Origin: Moraxella pluranimalium | GTDB taxonomy: Bacteria; Pseudomonadota; Gammaproteobacteria; Pseudomonadales; Moraxellaceae | Length of the DNA stretch: 64,000 nt | Direction: 5' to 3' | Assembly (NCBI RefSeq): GCF_002014825.1 | Contig: NZ_MUYU01000018.1 | Coordinates: 54,728 to 118,727 of the forward strand | Shown here: one piece after another, positions 28,744 to 36,605 of the stretch | How the letters are laid out: each line of letters opens with the position of its first letter | Numbering within the stretch: position 1 is the stretch's first letter | Position numbers and translations under genes: made by a program | Notes under the pieces: model-generated | Told to the model about the DNA's origin: nothing | The model's database searches: none | What the model saw: the letters and a program-made list of their open reading frames with translations, nothing else

Positions 28744-30261
28744 ATGCCAACAAGTGCAATCAAACTTGGCGTCCACGCCGAATTGACACTCAAAAAAGCC
28801 ACCAAAAATAACCCACTACCAACCATCGTCGTCTATGCAACTGACGCAGGGGATGTGCTTGGTGGTTTTGGTGATGCTGAATATCTATTGCGTGCCGATA
28901 GCCTAATCAAACAAAGCGGTTTTAAGGGAGGGCTGGGCGAGAGCGTGACTGACTATGCCATCCATGCCAAAGATTTCCCTGTGGTGACTGTGGTCGGTGT
29001 GGGCAAGCTTGACAAACTAGCGGGCAACATCGCCAAAGTCGCCGCTGCCACTTATACCGCCATCAAAAACAGCCAAAAAGCGGCTATCTTGTGGGGTGAT
29101 ACCATCTGCCATAAGCACTTTACGCAGTTTGTCCTAGCGCTACTGGCGGCTGCTTATCGCTTTGACCATCACAAGAGCAAGCCTGCCGATGCTGATGCCA
29201 TCAGCGAGATTAGCATCATCTCAAACCGTGATGAATTGAGCGCTTATCAAACGGCACTGGATTTCGCCCTTGCAACTGGTAAAGGCGTGAGTGCGGCTCG
29301 CGACCTTGCCAATGAAGCACCAAATGTCCTTAGCCCATCGGAGCTAGCCAAAAAAGCAAAGCAGCTCGCCAAAGAGTACGCCGACAAAATCAGCGTGAAC
29401 GTACTTGGCGAAAAAGAAATGCAAAAACTTGGCATGGGCTGCTTTCTCGCCGTCTCGCAAGGCTCAGACGAAGAAGGCAAACTCGCCGTCATCGAATACT
29501 ATGGCAAAACCGGAAGAGCTGGCAAAAAAGCTCGTCTGTCTAACCCAATCGCCTTGGTCGGCAAGGGTCTGACCTTTGACTCAGGCGGTATCTCTATCAA
29601 GCCATCAGCAGGCATGGAAGAGATGAAATTTGACATGGGCGGTGCGGCATCGATTTTAGGCACAGTGCGAGCGGCTGCCGAAGCCAATCTTGCCATCGAC
29701 ATCGTCGCTGTGATTGCCTGCGCCGAGAATATGCCATCAGCTCGTTCAGCTCGCCCGGGCGATGTCGTCACCGCGATGAACGGCACAAGTGTCGAAATCC
29801 TAAATACCGATGCCGAAGGTCGCCTGGTACTGTGCGATGCACTGTGCTATGTCCAAGAAAACTACACACCAAAAGCCATCATCGACACCGCCACACTCAC
29901 CGGTGCGTGCGTCATTGCGCTAGGTAGCGTGCGTTCTGGCTTATACAGTAACGATGAAGATACGCTATTTGCTCTAGAAGCGGCAAGCGAATTTACCAAT
30001 GATTTGGTATGGCATATGCCACTTGATGATGACTATGATGCCCAAATCAACTCAAAAATCGCCGACATCCAAAACATCGGTGGTCGTGAAGCGGGCTCAG
30101 TCACCGCAGCGTGCTTCCTAAAACGCTTTATCAAAGACGGTCAAGCATGGGCACACCTAGACATCGCAGGCACCGCATGGAAAGGTGGTAGCACAAACAC
30201 CGCCACAGGTCGTCCTGTCGCCCTATTGACGCAGTATCTACGCAGTCAGGTCGAAGAATAA
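28744..30261 (+). CDS. pepA: cytosol (leucyl) aminopeptidase
   Basis: PepA is a hexameric M17 metallo-aminopeptidase that removes N-terminal residues and, in E. coli, also binds DNA at recombination and carAB sites. The 505-residue protein has the metal and catalytic segments VGKGLTFDSGGISIKPS, FDMGGAASILG and the signature NTDAEGRLVL. AAGGATTTACT precedes the ATG. The 291-base space to lptF contains a TGCTACACT-type extended -10 near 28665-28673 for pepA. A terminator follows at 30301. Confidence 0.95.
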   Translation: MPTSAIKLGVHAELTLKKATKNNPLPTIVVYATDAGDVLGGFGDAEYLLRADSLIKQSGFKGGLGESVTDYAIHAKDFPVVTVVGVGKLDKLAGNIAKVAAATYTAIKNSQKAAILWGDTICHKHFTQFVLALLAAAYRFDHHKSKPADADAISEISIISNRDELSAYQTALDFALATGKGVSAARDLANEAPNVLSPSELAKKAKQLAKEYADKISVNVLGEKEMQKLGMGCFLAVSQGSDEEGKLAVIEYYGKTGRAGKKARLSNPIALVGKGLTFDSGGISIKPSAGMEEMKFDMGGAASILGTVRAAAEANLAIDIVAVIACAENMPSARSARPGDVVTAMNGTSVEILNTDAEGRLVLCDALCYVQENYTPKAIIDTATLTGACVIALGSVRSGLYSNDEDTLFALEAASEFTNDLVWHMPLDDDYDAQINSKIADIQNIGGREAGSVTAACFLKRFIKDGQAWAHLDIAGTAWKGGSTNTATGRPVALLTQYLRSQVEE

Positions 30262-30300
30262 GCAATACAGGCTAAGCAAGCAAAATGCTTATCCCAAACA

Positions 30301-30329
30301 AAATGCGGTTCATCATGAACCGCATTTTT
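30301..30329. terminator. bidirectional terminator between pepA and the DksA-like gene
   Basis: The arms AAATGCGGTTCAT (30301-30313) and ATGAACCGCATTT (30315-30327) are followed by TT and a T-rich tail. The genes on either side converge here. Confidence 0.85.
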
Positions 30330-30357
30330 ATTGCATCCGTCTAAGTTTATTTGGCGT

Positions 30358-30684
30358 TTATTTGGCGTGTGTCATGCACAGCGTGGCAAACGGCACAGCA
30401 TCCAAGCGACCTTCTTCGATGTCTTCGCCACACTCGGCGCAGATGCCATAGCCACCTTCTTCGATACGGCGAAGTGCAGCATTGACTTGGGTGAGCTCAT
30501 GCTCAGCTTCGTGCACGAGTGCCATACGCATCTCATCACGGGTAGCAGCGACGGCTTGGTCGTCCCAGTCTTGGTTGCTGTTGTCATCTGGGTGGGCGAT
30601 GCGGTCTTTAATCTTATCGATACGGGCTTGATATTCTTGCTTGAGCGCAAGTAACACATCTTGATAATGCTCAGTGCTTTTCAT
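30358..30684 (-). CDS. DksA/TraR-family zinc-finger protein
   Basis: DksA/TraR proteins enter the RNA polymerase secondary channel and change transcription together with ppGpp. This 108-residue member has an N-terminal helical hairpin rich in charge (about residues 1-75) and a C-terminal finger. The finger is C-x2-C-x17-C-x2-H (CAEC and CMTH), so the fourth ligand is His where DksA itself has Cys. It is shorter than DksA (151 in E. coli) and lacks its long N-terminus, so it is a DksA-like regulator and not the main DksA. The ATG at 30684 is spaced 8 bases from AAGGAG; an ATG at 30690 is too close. Confidence 0.85.
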   Translation of the reverse strand: MKSTEHYQDVLLALKQEYQARIDKIKDRIAHPDDNSNQDWDDQAVAATRDEMRMALVHEAEHELTQVNAALRRIEEGGYGICAECGEDIEEGRLDAVPFATLCMTHAK

Positions 30685-30908
30685 GGTCATAGCTCCTTAT
30701 TTGCTTGGTTAATCGATGTCATCAATGATGATATTTCACTCTTTTTCCCACTTCTATTATTCATCAATTCTTATCAAAACTCAAGTGATTTTCTGATTAA
30801 TCAGCCCATTATTTTAACCGTCATTATCATGCCATTATCAGCAAACTTTCTCCTATTTTTACCCAATTTTCATCAAATCGCTCAAACTTTTTACCCAAAT
30901 TTTTTATA

Positions 30909-30939
30909 AAAAAATCGGCGCATCTTGCACCGATTTTTT
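30909..30939. terminator. terminator after the ZnuD-like receptor gene
   Basis: AAAAAATCGG (30909-30918) pairs with CCGATTTTTT (30930-30939), with an inner GCA/TGC pairing. On the minus strand it ends in seven T's, 34 bases after the receptor stop. The AT-rich region from here to 30684 shows no other gene. Confidence 0.85.
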
Positions 30940-30972
30940 GCTTTGCCATATGGCTTATCACGACATGACAAC

Positions 30973-33606
30973 CTAAAAATGATAAGTCGCCCCAAAGCTG
31001 ATGCTACGCCCCATCTGCGGAATATAGGGCAAATAAGTTGCGTGTGCATAGACTTTTTGATTGAGCAGATTATCCGCTTTGATAAAGACATCGACATCGC
31101 CATATGCCATCGGTTTTTGGTAAGCCAGCCCCAAATTTAGCATATCATGCCCTGCGGTCTTGTGCTCGAATTTGGATAATTTATCTTGGTCAAACACTCG
31201 ATAATACTCAAGCTCGCCCGTCCACTGCTCACCAAACTCAGCCTTTAGGCGTGTGCCTAGACGCATGGGCGGTAGGCGTGGCGTGGGTCGGTTGGCTTGT
31301 GGTTCATAGGTTTTTTCGCCTGTCGTTCTATCATACGCCACCACCGCATCGGGCAAATCCACCAATCGCCCAGAGATGACATCGCCAAATACGGATGCAT
31401 GATAAGTATCATTCAACTGATAACCAATCTTACCTTCAAAGCCATGAAACTTCGCCCCAGACTGACTATAGCGGTTGATTTTGAGCGAATACGGCGCAAT
31501 CACCGTGCTATTGCCAAGCGATTCATTGAGCGTCTGTAGATAGATATAATTATCAAAATCATAATAATAAGCGGATAATTGATAATCCAGTCGCTCGCCT
31601 TGATACCCGAGTGCAAGCTCAATGTTGTTGGATTTTTCTTTGGTCAAATCCTTATTCCCCACCTCAAATGAGCTGGTCGCTAGGTGCATCCCATGCGTAT
31701 AAAGCTCTTGAGCGGTTGGCAGGCGTTCTTGGTGCGATGCACTGATGCTTAGACGGTATTCAGGCGTCACTTGCCACTTAGCACCGATGGCGTATGAAAA
31801 GGCGTGCTGTTCGTTTGGCTTGGTATTGTCTAGAGCATTTGCCAAATCAGATGCACGCTCGGCATTGGCGGCAGCGACAGTCGCTGAACAAACCGCATTT
31901 TTGGCACAACGCTCACTAATCGGATTGGGCTGCATCACTGATGCAATCTTGTCGGTATCATAGTGCATCTTGATACGCTGTGATGCCGCACGAGCCGATG
32001 CTTCTAGCGTCACATCACCAAGCTGATATTGCTGTAGCCCAAAGATTGCCCAATTATCCGTGCTATTTGTGCCAAGCATTTGCCGTCCTTTATAGACACT
32101 CGGGGCAAGTGCACTATTATCCGCCGTCAGATACTGCACGCCCCAGATGCCTGAGAGTCGCTCAGTGGGTGCTTGGGTCAGCTCAATGCGTGCGGTGGTG
32201 GCTTTGTTACGAAAATCACTGCTGATGCGTGTGCCTTCTTTTTCTTGATGCTGATAATCAGCATGAGCGACGCTCACGCCAAGCTTATCCACGCCTGCCA
32301 TCGGCTGATATACCGCCGCCTTGATGTCATAGCGACGATTAGTCAAGTCAATCCAAGGCGCACCATGCTCATGCGACTCGGTACTGCTGTGCGTATGATT
32401 GCCACTCGAATCAAACGATGCCGCCTGCAAGCAGTCCGCTCGTGGATTAAGATAATTGACATCCGTCTCATCCATCAGCTGTGGATAGCTCATCAGATAC
32501 GGCTTTTTGCGCTCGCTCGATGGCAAAATCACATATGCCCCACAGCCTTCGTACATCGCATTGTGCGCAGGCAGACCGTACTCATCATGGCGATGACTGA
32601 TGGATGCGCCCACATAGCCACGCTCACCCACCCACGAGCCACCAAGTGCTAACGCATCCGACTCCGACCAGCTCTCAGGCAGATAATCGAGCGTCTGCGG
32701 TGTGACGATGGCGTTTTGGTAGGTTTGTTTTTTGGTTTGATAATCACTCTCGCTACGGATAAAGTGACGCTCACCTACAGGACGATAGCGAAAATACGGC
32801 GTCTGATGGCGATTGGCAAGCCAGTGCTGATATTCTGACTCTAGACTTGCCAAGTTATCAGGGGCGGCGATGTGTGCTTTGAGTGCTTTTTCGCTATCAA
32901 AATGATACTGCTGATGCTTGGGCGTCTGATAATCACCCGCACGGCGAACGAGCCCTTGTGCGGTGATGGCGATATGCTCGCCAATCCCTGCTGATACCGC
33001 TGCACTGACTAGCTTCTCATCATTAGCACTGCCATAGCGGGCACTGACTTCACCAGTAGCGACACTTGGCACGCTCGTCTTAATCACATCATCCACGACA
33101 TTGATTTGCCCTGCGACATTACCTGCACTATACAGCAGGGTGCTTGCGCCACGCACGATTTCGACTTGCTTGGCAAGCAAGGTATCGACCATCACCGCAT
33201 GGTCAGGTGATAGATTTGCCATATCAAGCACATCGGTGCTGTTTTGGAGTACCTTGAGTCGCTTACCTTCTTGACCACGGACGATGGGCGCAGATGCACC
33301 ACCGCCATAGTGGTTGGAGTGTACGCCAAGCTCGCCTGCCAAAGCATCGCCAAGCGTTGCCGAATTTTTCTTGAGTGTCTCTTGCTTGATGATGACATCC
33401 GATGGCTTGGCTTGTCCAAATAGGCTCTGGGCGGTGCGACGACTGACGATTATCTCATCACCTTCGAGCACCACAGTTGGCACAATATCCGTCGATGTCG
33501 TGGCAGGTGCGGCAGATGTGGCGTCATCAGCATAAGCTAACTGCATGGCGAATACACCACCGATTGCTAGTAATAATGGGCTTAGGCGTCTTGTTTGGGT
33601 GTGCAT
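30973..33606 (-). CDS. znuD: ZnuD-type TonB-dependent zinc receptor
   Basis: This 877-residue outer-membrane receptor is predicted to import zinc with TonB energy. It has a signal peptide (residues 1-26, ending AYA), a plug domain and a 22-strand barrel ending in an aromatic residue (SFGATYHF). Many segments match Neisseria ZnuD as I remember it: ASAPIVRGQEGKRLKVL, LSPDHAVMVDTLL, YSAGNVAGQINV, ASHQERLPTAQELY, FEVGNKDLTKEKSNNIELALGY and YVKADNLLN-like near the end. A histidine-rich loop (NHTHSSTESHEHG) lies where ZnuD has its zinc-capturing loop. A candidate Zur operator lies 77 bases upstream. Confidence 0.88.
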   Translation of the reverse strand: MHTQTRRLSPLLLAIGGVFAMQLAYADDATSAAPATTSTDIVPTVVLEGDEIIVSRRTAQSLFGQAKPSDVIIKQETLKKNSATLGDALAGELGVHSNHYGGGASAPIVRGQEGKRLKVLQNSTDVLDMANLSPDHAVMVDTLLAKQVEIVRGASTLLYSAGNVAGQINVVDDVIKTSVPSVATGEVSARYGSANDEKLVSAAVSAGIGEHIAITAQGLVRRAGDYQTPKHQQYHFDSEKALKAHIAAPDNLASLESEYQHWLANRHQTPYFRYRPVGERHFIRSESDYQTKKQTYQNAIVTPQTLDYLPESWSESDALALGGSWVGERGYVGASISHRHDEYGLPAHNAMYEGCGAYVILPSSERKKPYLMSYPQLMDETDVNYLNPRADCLQAASFDSSGNHTHSSTESHEHGAPWIDLTNRRYDIKAAVYQPMAGVDKLGVSVAHADYQHQEKEGTRISSDFRNKATTARIELTQAPTERLSGIWGVQYLTADNSALAPSVYKGRQMLGTNSTDNWAIFGLQQYQLGDVTLEASARAASQRIKMHYDTDKIASVMQPNPISERCAKNAVCSATVAAANAERASDLANALDNTKPNEQHAFSYAIGAKWQVTPEYRLSISASHQERLPTAQELYTHGMHLATSSFEVGNKDLTKEKSNNIELALGYQGERLDYQLSAYYYDFDNYIYLQTLNESLGNSTVIAPYSLKINRYSQSGAKFHGFEGKIGYQLNDTYHASVFGDVISGRLVDLPDAVVAYDRTTGEKTYEPQANRPTPRLPPMRLGTRLKAEFGEQWTGELEYYRVFDQDKLSKFEHKTAGHDMLNLGLAYQKPMAYGDVDVFIKADNLLNQKVYAHATYLPYIPQMGRSISFGATYHF

Positions 33607-33680
33607 GATTTTTTCCTAATCAATGATAAAGTATAACAATTATTTCAAAAATGTATTAAGTCAATGAATAAAGTTACATA

Positions 33681-33700
33681 ATGTTATATTATTATATAAC
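33681..33700 (-). promoter_or_regulatory. candidate Zur operator upstream of znuD
   Basis: The 7-bp arms GTTATAT (33683-33689) and ATATAAC (33694-33700) are separated by TATT and are preceded by AT. The left part ATGTTATATTAT fits the gammaproteobacterial Zur core TGTTATAnTATAACA; the right half fits less well. Its place 77-97 bases before a zinc receptor gene supports the reading. Confidence 0.5.
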
Positions 33701-33798
33701 TATCGTCAAGCAAATTTGTAAACAAGACCCATTTTCAGATAAGAAATTAGGCAAAAAATAGAAACATTTTTAAGTACAATTTAAAGACAAATCAGTCA

Positions 33799-33826
33799 TT
33801 CACGATGCCAATTCTTGGCGTATAAT
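33799..33826 (+). promoter_or_regulatory. sigma-70 promoter of the VIT-family gene
   Basis: TTCACG (33799-33804) and a perfect TATAAT (33821-33826) are 16 bases apart, 32 bases before the ATG at 33858. Confidence 0.55.
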
Positions 33827-33857
33827 AGGCTCAAATCAATGCATTTTGGAAAAAACT

Positions 33858-34565
33858 ATGTATTCAGCTCATACCGAACCGCATTTTAGCTCACGCAACA
33901 ACTGGCTACGCGCCGGCGTACTCGGGGCGAATGACGGTCTTATCTCGACAGCTAGCCTGCTCATGGGTATGGTCGCAGGTAATGCCACTATGAATATCTT
34001 GATGCTCACCGCCCTAGCCGCCATCATCGGTGGTGCGCTGTCAATGGGCGCAGGCGAGTACATCTCGGTGTCATCACAGTCGGATACCGAAAAAAGCGAC
34101 CTTGCCAAAGAAGCCTATGAGCTCAAGCACAATCCTGACAAAGAGCTGAACGAGCTGACTGAAATCTACAAACTGCGTGGGCTTGATGATACACTTGCCA
34201 AGCAAGTCGCCGTCGCCTTGACCGAGCACAACGCCCTAGAAGCGCACGCCCGTGATGAGATTGGGCTTAGTGATGCCCATTCTGCCAAGCCACTTGAAGC
34301 GGCGATGGCATCAGCGGCCGCCTTTGTCGTCGGTGCGGTGTTGCCACTCGTTAGCCTGTGGCTTGGCAATCGCATTGGGGCGGATTTGAGCATCATGCTT
34401 GGTGCGACGACTTTGGTGGGGCTTGCGCTATTGGGTTATTTTTCTGCCAAGCTTGGCGGTGCCAAAGTCGTACCGGCAATGGCTCGAGTGCTGATTTGGG
34501 GTGTGTTTGCGATGGCGGCGACTGCGATGATTGGTCGCTTGTTCGGTGTGTCGGTGGCAGGCTGA
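33858..34565 (+). CDS. VIT1/CCC1-family iron or manganese transporter
   Basis: This 235-residue membrane protein belongs to the VIT family, which moves Fe(II) or Mn(II), in bacteria probably outward or into stores. It has the family start WLRAGVLGANDGLISTASLLMGM, a second helix region ALAAIIGGALSMGAGEYISVSSQSD, a charged cytosolic domain of about 75 residues (the metal-collecting region, rich in Glu and His), and three C-terminal helices. The ATG at 33858 is chosen over an upstream TTG; GGA lies 10 bases before. It is divergent from the znuD receptor, so the two metal genes share about 250 bases of regulatory DNA. Confidence 0.88.
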   Translation: MYSAHTEPHFSSRNNWLRAGVLGANDGLISTASLLMGMVAGNATMNILMLTALAAIIGGALSMGAGEYISVSSQSDTEKSDLAKEAYELKHNPDKELNELTEIYKLRGLDDTLAKQVAVALTEHNALEAHARDEIGLSDAHSAKPLEAAMASAAAFVVGAVLPLVSLWLGNRIGADLSIMLGATTLVGLALLGYFSAKLGGAKVVPAMARVLIWGVFAMAATAMIGRLFGVSVAG

Positions 34566-34582
34566 TGGACAGGTGGCGAGCG

Positions 34583-34600
34583 TGTACGAAATTTCGTACA
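34583..34600 (+). promoter_or_regulatory. 18-bp palindrome resembling a GacA/UvrY activator box
   Basis: TGTACGAAATTTCGTACA is a perfect 18-bp palindrome. The known GacA upstream activating sequence is TGTAAG-N6-CTTACA, so this site has the same length and spacing and differs by one base in each half. Its centre lies about 65 bases before the predicted start of the GGA-rich RNA. Confidence 0.5.
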
Positions 34601-34656
34601 AACATTGCCGATTTTTGCCACTTTTACTGACACTGTCATTTTGGCATAATATATCC

Positions 34657-34785
34657 AACAGCAAAGGAAACCGATACAGGATGTATCAAGCAAGGATGAT
34701 AAGCTGTTAAGTATGGAAACACCGTAAGGATGCACGCAGGATATGCACCAAAAAAGCCACAAGTGAAAGCTTGTGGCTTTTGCTT
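34657..34785 (+). ncRNA. candidate CsrA/RsmA-sequestering small RNA (CsrB/RsmY type)
   Basis: This gene-free stretch carries six GGA triplets in 76 bases (at 34666, 34679, 34694, 34715, 34728 and 34739), several as AGGAT or AAGGAT. One lies in the loop of a 5-bp hairpin, GATAC-AGGAT-GTATC (34673-34687), the classic CsrA site. Two others fall in the loops of weaker stems (TGTT...AACA; TGCA...TGCA). A strong terminator closes it: AAAAGCCACAAG (34752-34763) and CTTGTGGCTTTT (34770-34781). A promoter is visible with -35 TTTACT (34623-34628) and -10 CATAAT (34645-34650), spacing 16. The expected RNA is about 125 nt, near the size of RsmY/RsmX. CsrB/RsmZ RNAs bind the translational regulator CsrA through such GGA loops. 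The identity is inferred from architecture; no similarity search was run. Confidence 0.6.
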
Positions 34786-34803
34786 TGGGGGATGGGTGAT
34801 GAT

Positions 34804-34835
34804 AAAGCCGTCTGAATATCATTTCAGACAGCTTT
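34804..34835. terminator. terminator containing the Neisseria DNA uptake word
   Basis: GCCGTCTGAA (34807-34816) is the exact 10-mer Neisseria DNA uptake sequence. It pairs with TTCAGACAGC (34823-34832, one mismatch) around a 6-nt loop, with AAA/TTT outside. It lies 7 bases after the DUF2000 stop on the minus strand. Paired uptake words used as terminators are typical of Neisseria genomes and foreign to Moraxella. Confidence 0.85.
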
Positions 34836-34841
34836 CTCAAT

Positions 34842-35243
34842 TTATGAATGTAATGCAATGCCTTTGGTTAATTTATCCACCGCATTTTTCTTACCACGAA
34901 TGGCAATGCCAACCAAATTTAAATTGCTCGTTTCATGTTTGGCAATTTCTGCACGATTATCTACATCATTGTAAGTTTTAAACAATTCTTCGGTATAAAT
35001 TGCCACCGCCATTTCTTTTTGATTGGCACTTTGCAAAAGTTCCAATAATGTTGCACGGTCTGCCTGATGTACCATAATCGGCTGTTGGCTCATTGGCAAA
35101 TACTGAACACCACTAGCGTCTTGATAGGGTTCGCCCACAATATTTTGCGTTGCACCCAAGCCACTCATCAAAAAGGCAGTTACATTTAACGCCTGCCACG
35201 TTGCCAAATCATCACGCAAAATCACTTTGATTTTTTGTATCAA
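34842..35243 (-). CDS. DUF2000-family protein (possible frameshift at its start)
   Basis: This roughly 133-residue protein matches the DUF2000 family (KVILRDDLATWQALNVTAFLMSG), whose function is unknown. No in-frame ATG exists: the frame opens with TTG at 35243. Two ATGs at 35253 and 35250 follow a good GGAG site but run out of frame because of a six-A tract just downstream. Removing one A gives MNFDTKIKVILRDD, a far more natural start. The gene may thus be slightly broken, phase-variable, or started at TTG. Composition is low in GC compared with its neighbours. It is divergent from an Lrp-family gene, the usual partner of such proteins, and both lie between uptake-word hairpins. Confidence 0.75.
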   Translation of the reverse strand: MIQKIKVILRDDLATWQALNVTAFLMSGLGATQNIVGEPYQDASGVQYLPMSQQPIMVHQADRATLLELLQSANQKEMAVAIYTEELFKTYNDVDNRAEIAKHETSNLNLVGIAIRGKKNAVDKLTKGIALHS

Positions 35244-35361
35244 AATTCATCATTCTCTCCAAGAAGTTGTTTAAATTGATAAGAGAATTGTACCGATTTT
35301 GCTATAAAAAAGGTTTGCGTTTTTTGCTATAATTTGCCTTATTTTTAGAAAATTTTTGCGT

Positions 35362-35814
35362 ATGGATAATTTAGATAAGAAAATTTTGGCTCATATCCAA
35401 GAAAATGGGCGAATTTCTCTCACGGAATTGTCAGATAAAGTGGGGTTGAGTATCTCGCCTTGTCAAAGACGGTTAAAGCAACTGGAAGACAGTGGCGTGA
35501 TTAGCGGTTATCGTGCCGAAGTCAATCCCGAACGGATTGGCTTGAATTTTTCCGCCATTGTGTTTGTGAAAATGAAAAATAATAGTGGCGACAATATCCG
35601 TGAATTTGAACAAGCCTTAATGGATATTCCTGAAATTATTCAAGCACAAAGTTTGTTGGGCGACCCTGATTTTATTTTGCACATTGTTACCCAAGATATG
35701 AAATCGTTTCAGCAATTATATGACCGTCGTTTAACACAACTACCGCATATTACGGGGATTACTTCTACATTAGTGATGAAAAATATTATTCCATTGCGAG
35801 CCATGCCGATTTAA
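35362..35814 (+). CDS. Lrp/AsnC-family transcription regulator
   Basis: This 150-residue regulator has an N-terminal winged helix-turn-helix (LDKKILAHIQENGRISLTELSDKVGLSISPCQRRLKQLEDSGVI split across residues 4-48) and a RAM ligand-binding domain (FVKMKN, QAQSLLGDPDFILHIV). Such proteins bind an amino acid and often control the gene beside them, here the divergent DUF2000 gene across about 110 bases. The ATG at 35362 gives the standard start; the upstream TTG at 35356 is less likely. GC is low (33% in 35581-35640) and the codons favour TTA, GGG and ATT, unlike the rest of the window, consistent with import. Confidence 0.92.
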   Translation: MDNLDKKILAHIQENGRISLTELSDKVGLSISPCQRRLKQLEDSGVISGYRAEVNPERIGLNFSAIVFVKMKNNSGDNIREFEQALMDIPEIIQAQSLLGDPDFILHIVTQDMKSFQQLYDRRLTQLPHITGITSTLVMKNIIPLRAMPI

Positions 35815-35818
35815 ATCG

Positions 35819-35837
35819 TTTTCAGGCTGGCTGAAAA
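35819..35837. repeat. inverted repeat resembling Kingella/Simonsiella uptake words
   Basis: TTTTCAG-GCTGG-CTGAAAA lies just after the Lrp gene stop. It resembles palindromes built from the AGGCAGCCTGAA or AGGCTGCCTGAA uptake dialects of other Neisseriaceae, with one base altered. It may be a first, weak terminator for the Lrp gene. Confidence 0.5.
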
Positions 35838-35848
35838 GATTGGGCGAT

Positions 35849-35888
35849 AAAAAAGCCGTTTGAACAAAAGCATTCAAACGGCTTTTTT
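35849..35888. terminator. perfect 16-bp hairpin with a DUS-like core
   Basis: The arms 35849-35864 and 35873-35888 are perfect complements with an 8-nt loop. Their core GCCGTTTGAA differs by one base from the Neisseria uptake word GCCGTCTGAA. Six T's end it on either strand. It serves the Lrp gene and yigZ; the yigZ stop codon begins at its last base. Confidence 0.85.
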
Positions 35889-36481
35889 CACTCATCCACC
35901 ACCACGCCATACACCCCAAGCCCTGCGCCAAAGTCATCCACCCGCGCCGCATCCATCTGTGCACGGATGATGACATCAGCGTCATAGCCCACCGAGATGA
36001 TCTCGCCATCAACCGCACCGATCAGATAGCGCATCTGCGCTTCATGGGCGAAGCTTGTTCGCACCGTCACCACCGCCTTTGGGATAAATGTCGTCAGCGC
36101 CATCTGATCCACCGCCATCTGTGCCGATGTCGCATAAGCACGGGTCAAGCCCCCTGCACCAAGCTTAATCCCGCCAAAGTATCGCACCACGATGATGATG
36201 CAGTTACCGATCGCCTTATGTTGTAAGACATTCAAAATTGGCCTGCCTGCCGTGCCGTTTGGCTCGCCATCATCATCAAAGCCTGCGCTGGTGGTGTTAT
36301 TGGGATCGCCGATGATATAGCCATAGCAATGATGGCGTGCATCAGGATAGCGCGCCTTGAGCGTGGCGACATATCCCATCGCTTCATCTCGGCTATTGAT
36401 GGGATAGGCGAATGCCAAAAACTCGCTTTTTTTGATTTCATACACCGCTTCACACGGCTGGCTTGGGGTTTGGTAGCTCAC
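35888..36481 (-). CDS. yigZ: YigZ/IMPACT-family protein
   Basis: This 197-residue protein belongs to the UPF0029/IMPACT family, linked to translation or ribosome function but not well defined. It has the family core EIKKSEFLAFAYPI, YPDARHHCYGYIIG, FDDDGEPNGTAGRPIL and VVRYFGGIKLGAGGLTRAY, followed by a ferredoxin-like C-terminal domain. I chose GTG at 36481 because it places the start as in homologues, with AGAG upstream; the open frame continues to a TTG at 36565 without family likeness. Its promoter region faces that of rsuA. Confidence 0.85.
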   Translation of the reverse strand: MSYQTPSQPCEAVYEIKKSEFLAFAYPINSRDEAMGYVATLKARYPDARHHCYGYIIGDPNNTTSAGFDDDGEPNGTAGRPILNVLQHKAIGNCIIIVVRYFGGIKLGAGGLTRAYATSAQMAVDQMALTTFIPKAVVTVRTSFAHEAQMRYLIGAVDGEIISVGYDADVIIRAQMDAARVDDFGAGLGVYGVVVDE

Positions 36482-36605
36482 AACTGCTCTTTTGTGGTGG
36501 ATTTGGGATATTTTCCCACACTTTGACCATTTGTACAAATCATCAAGACTCGGCACGCTTAGCAAAAATATGCTACACTAGCATTATTTATCGATGGAAA
36601 TACTC

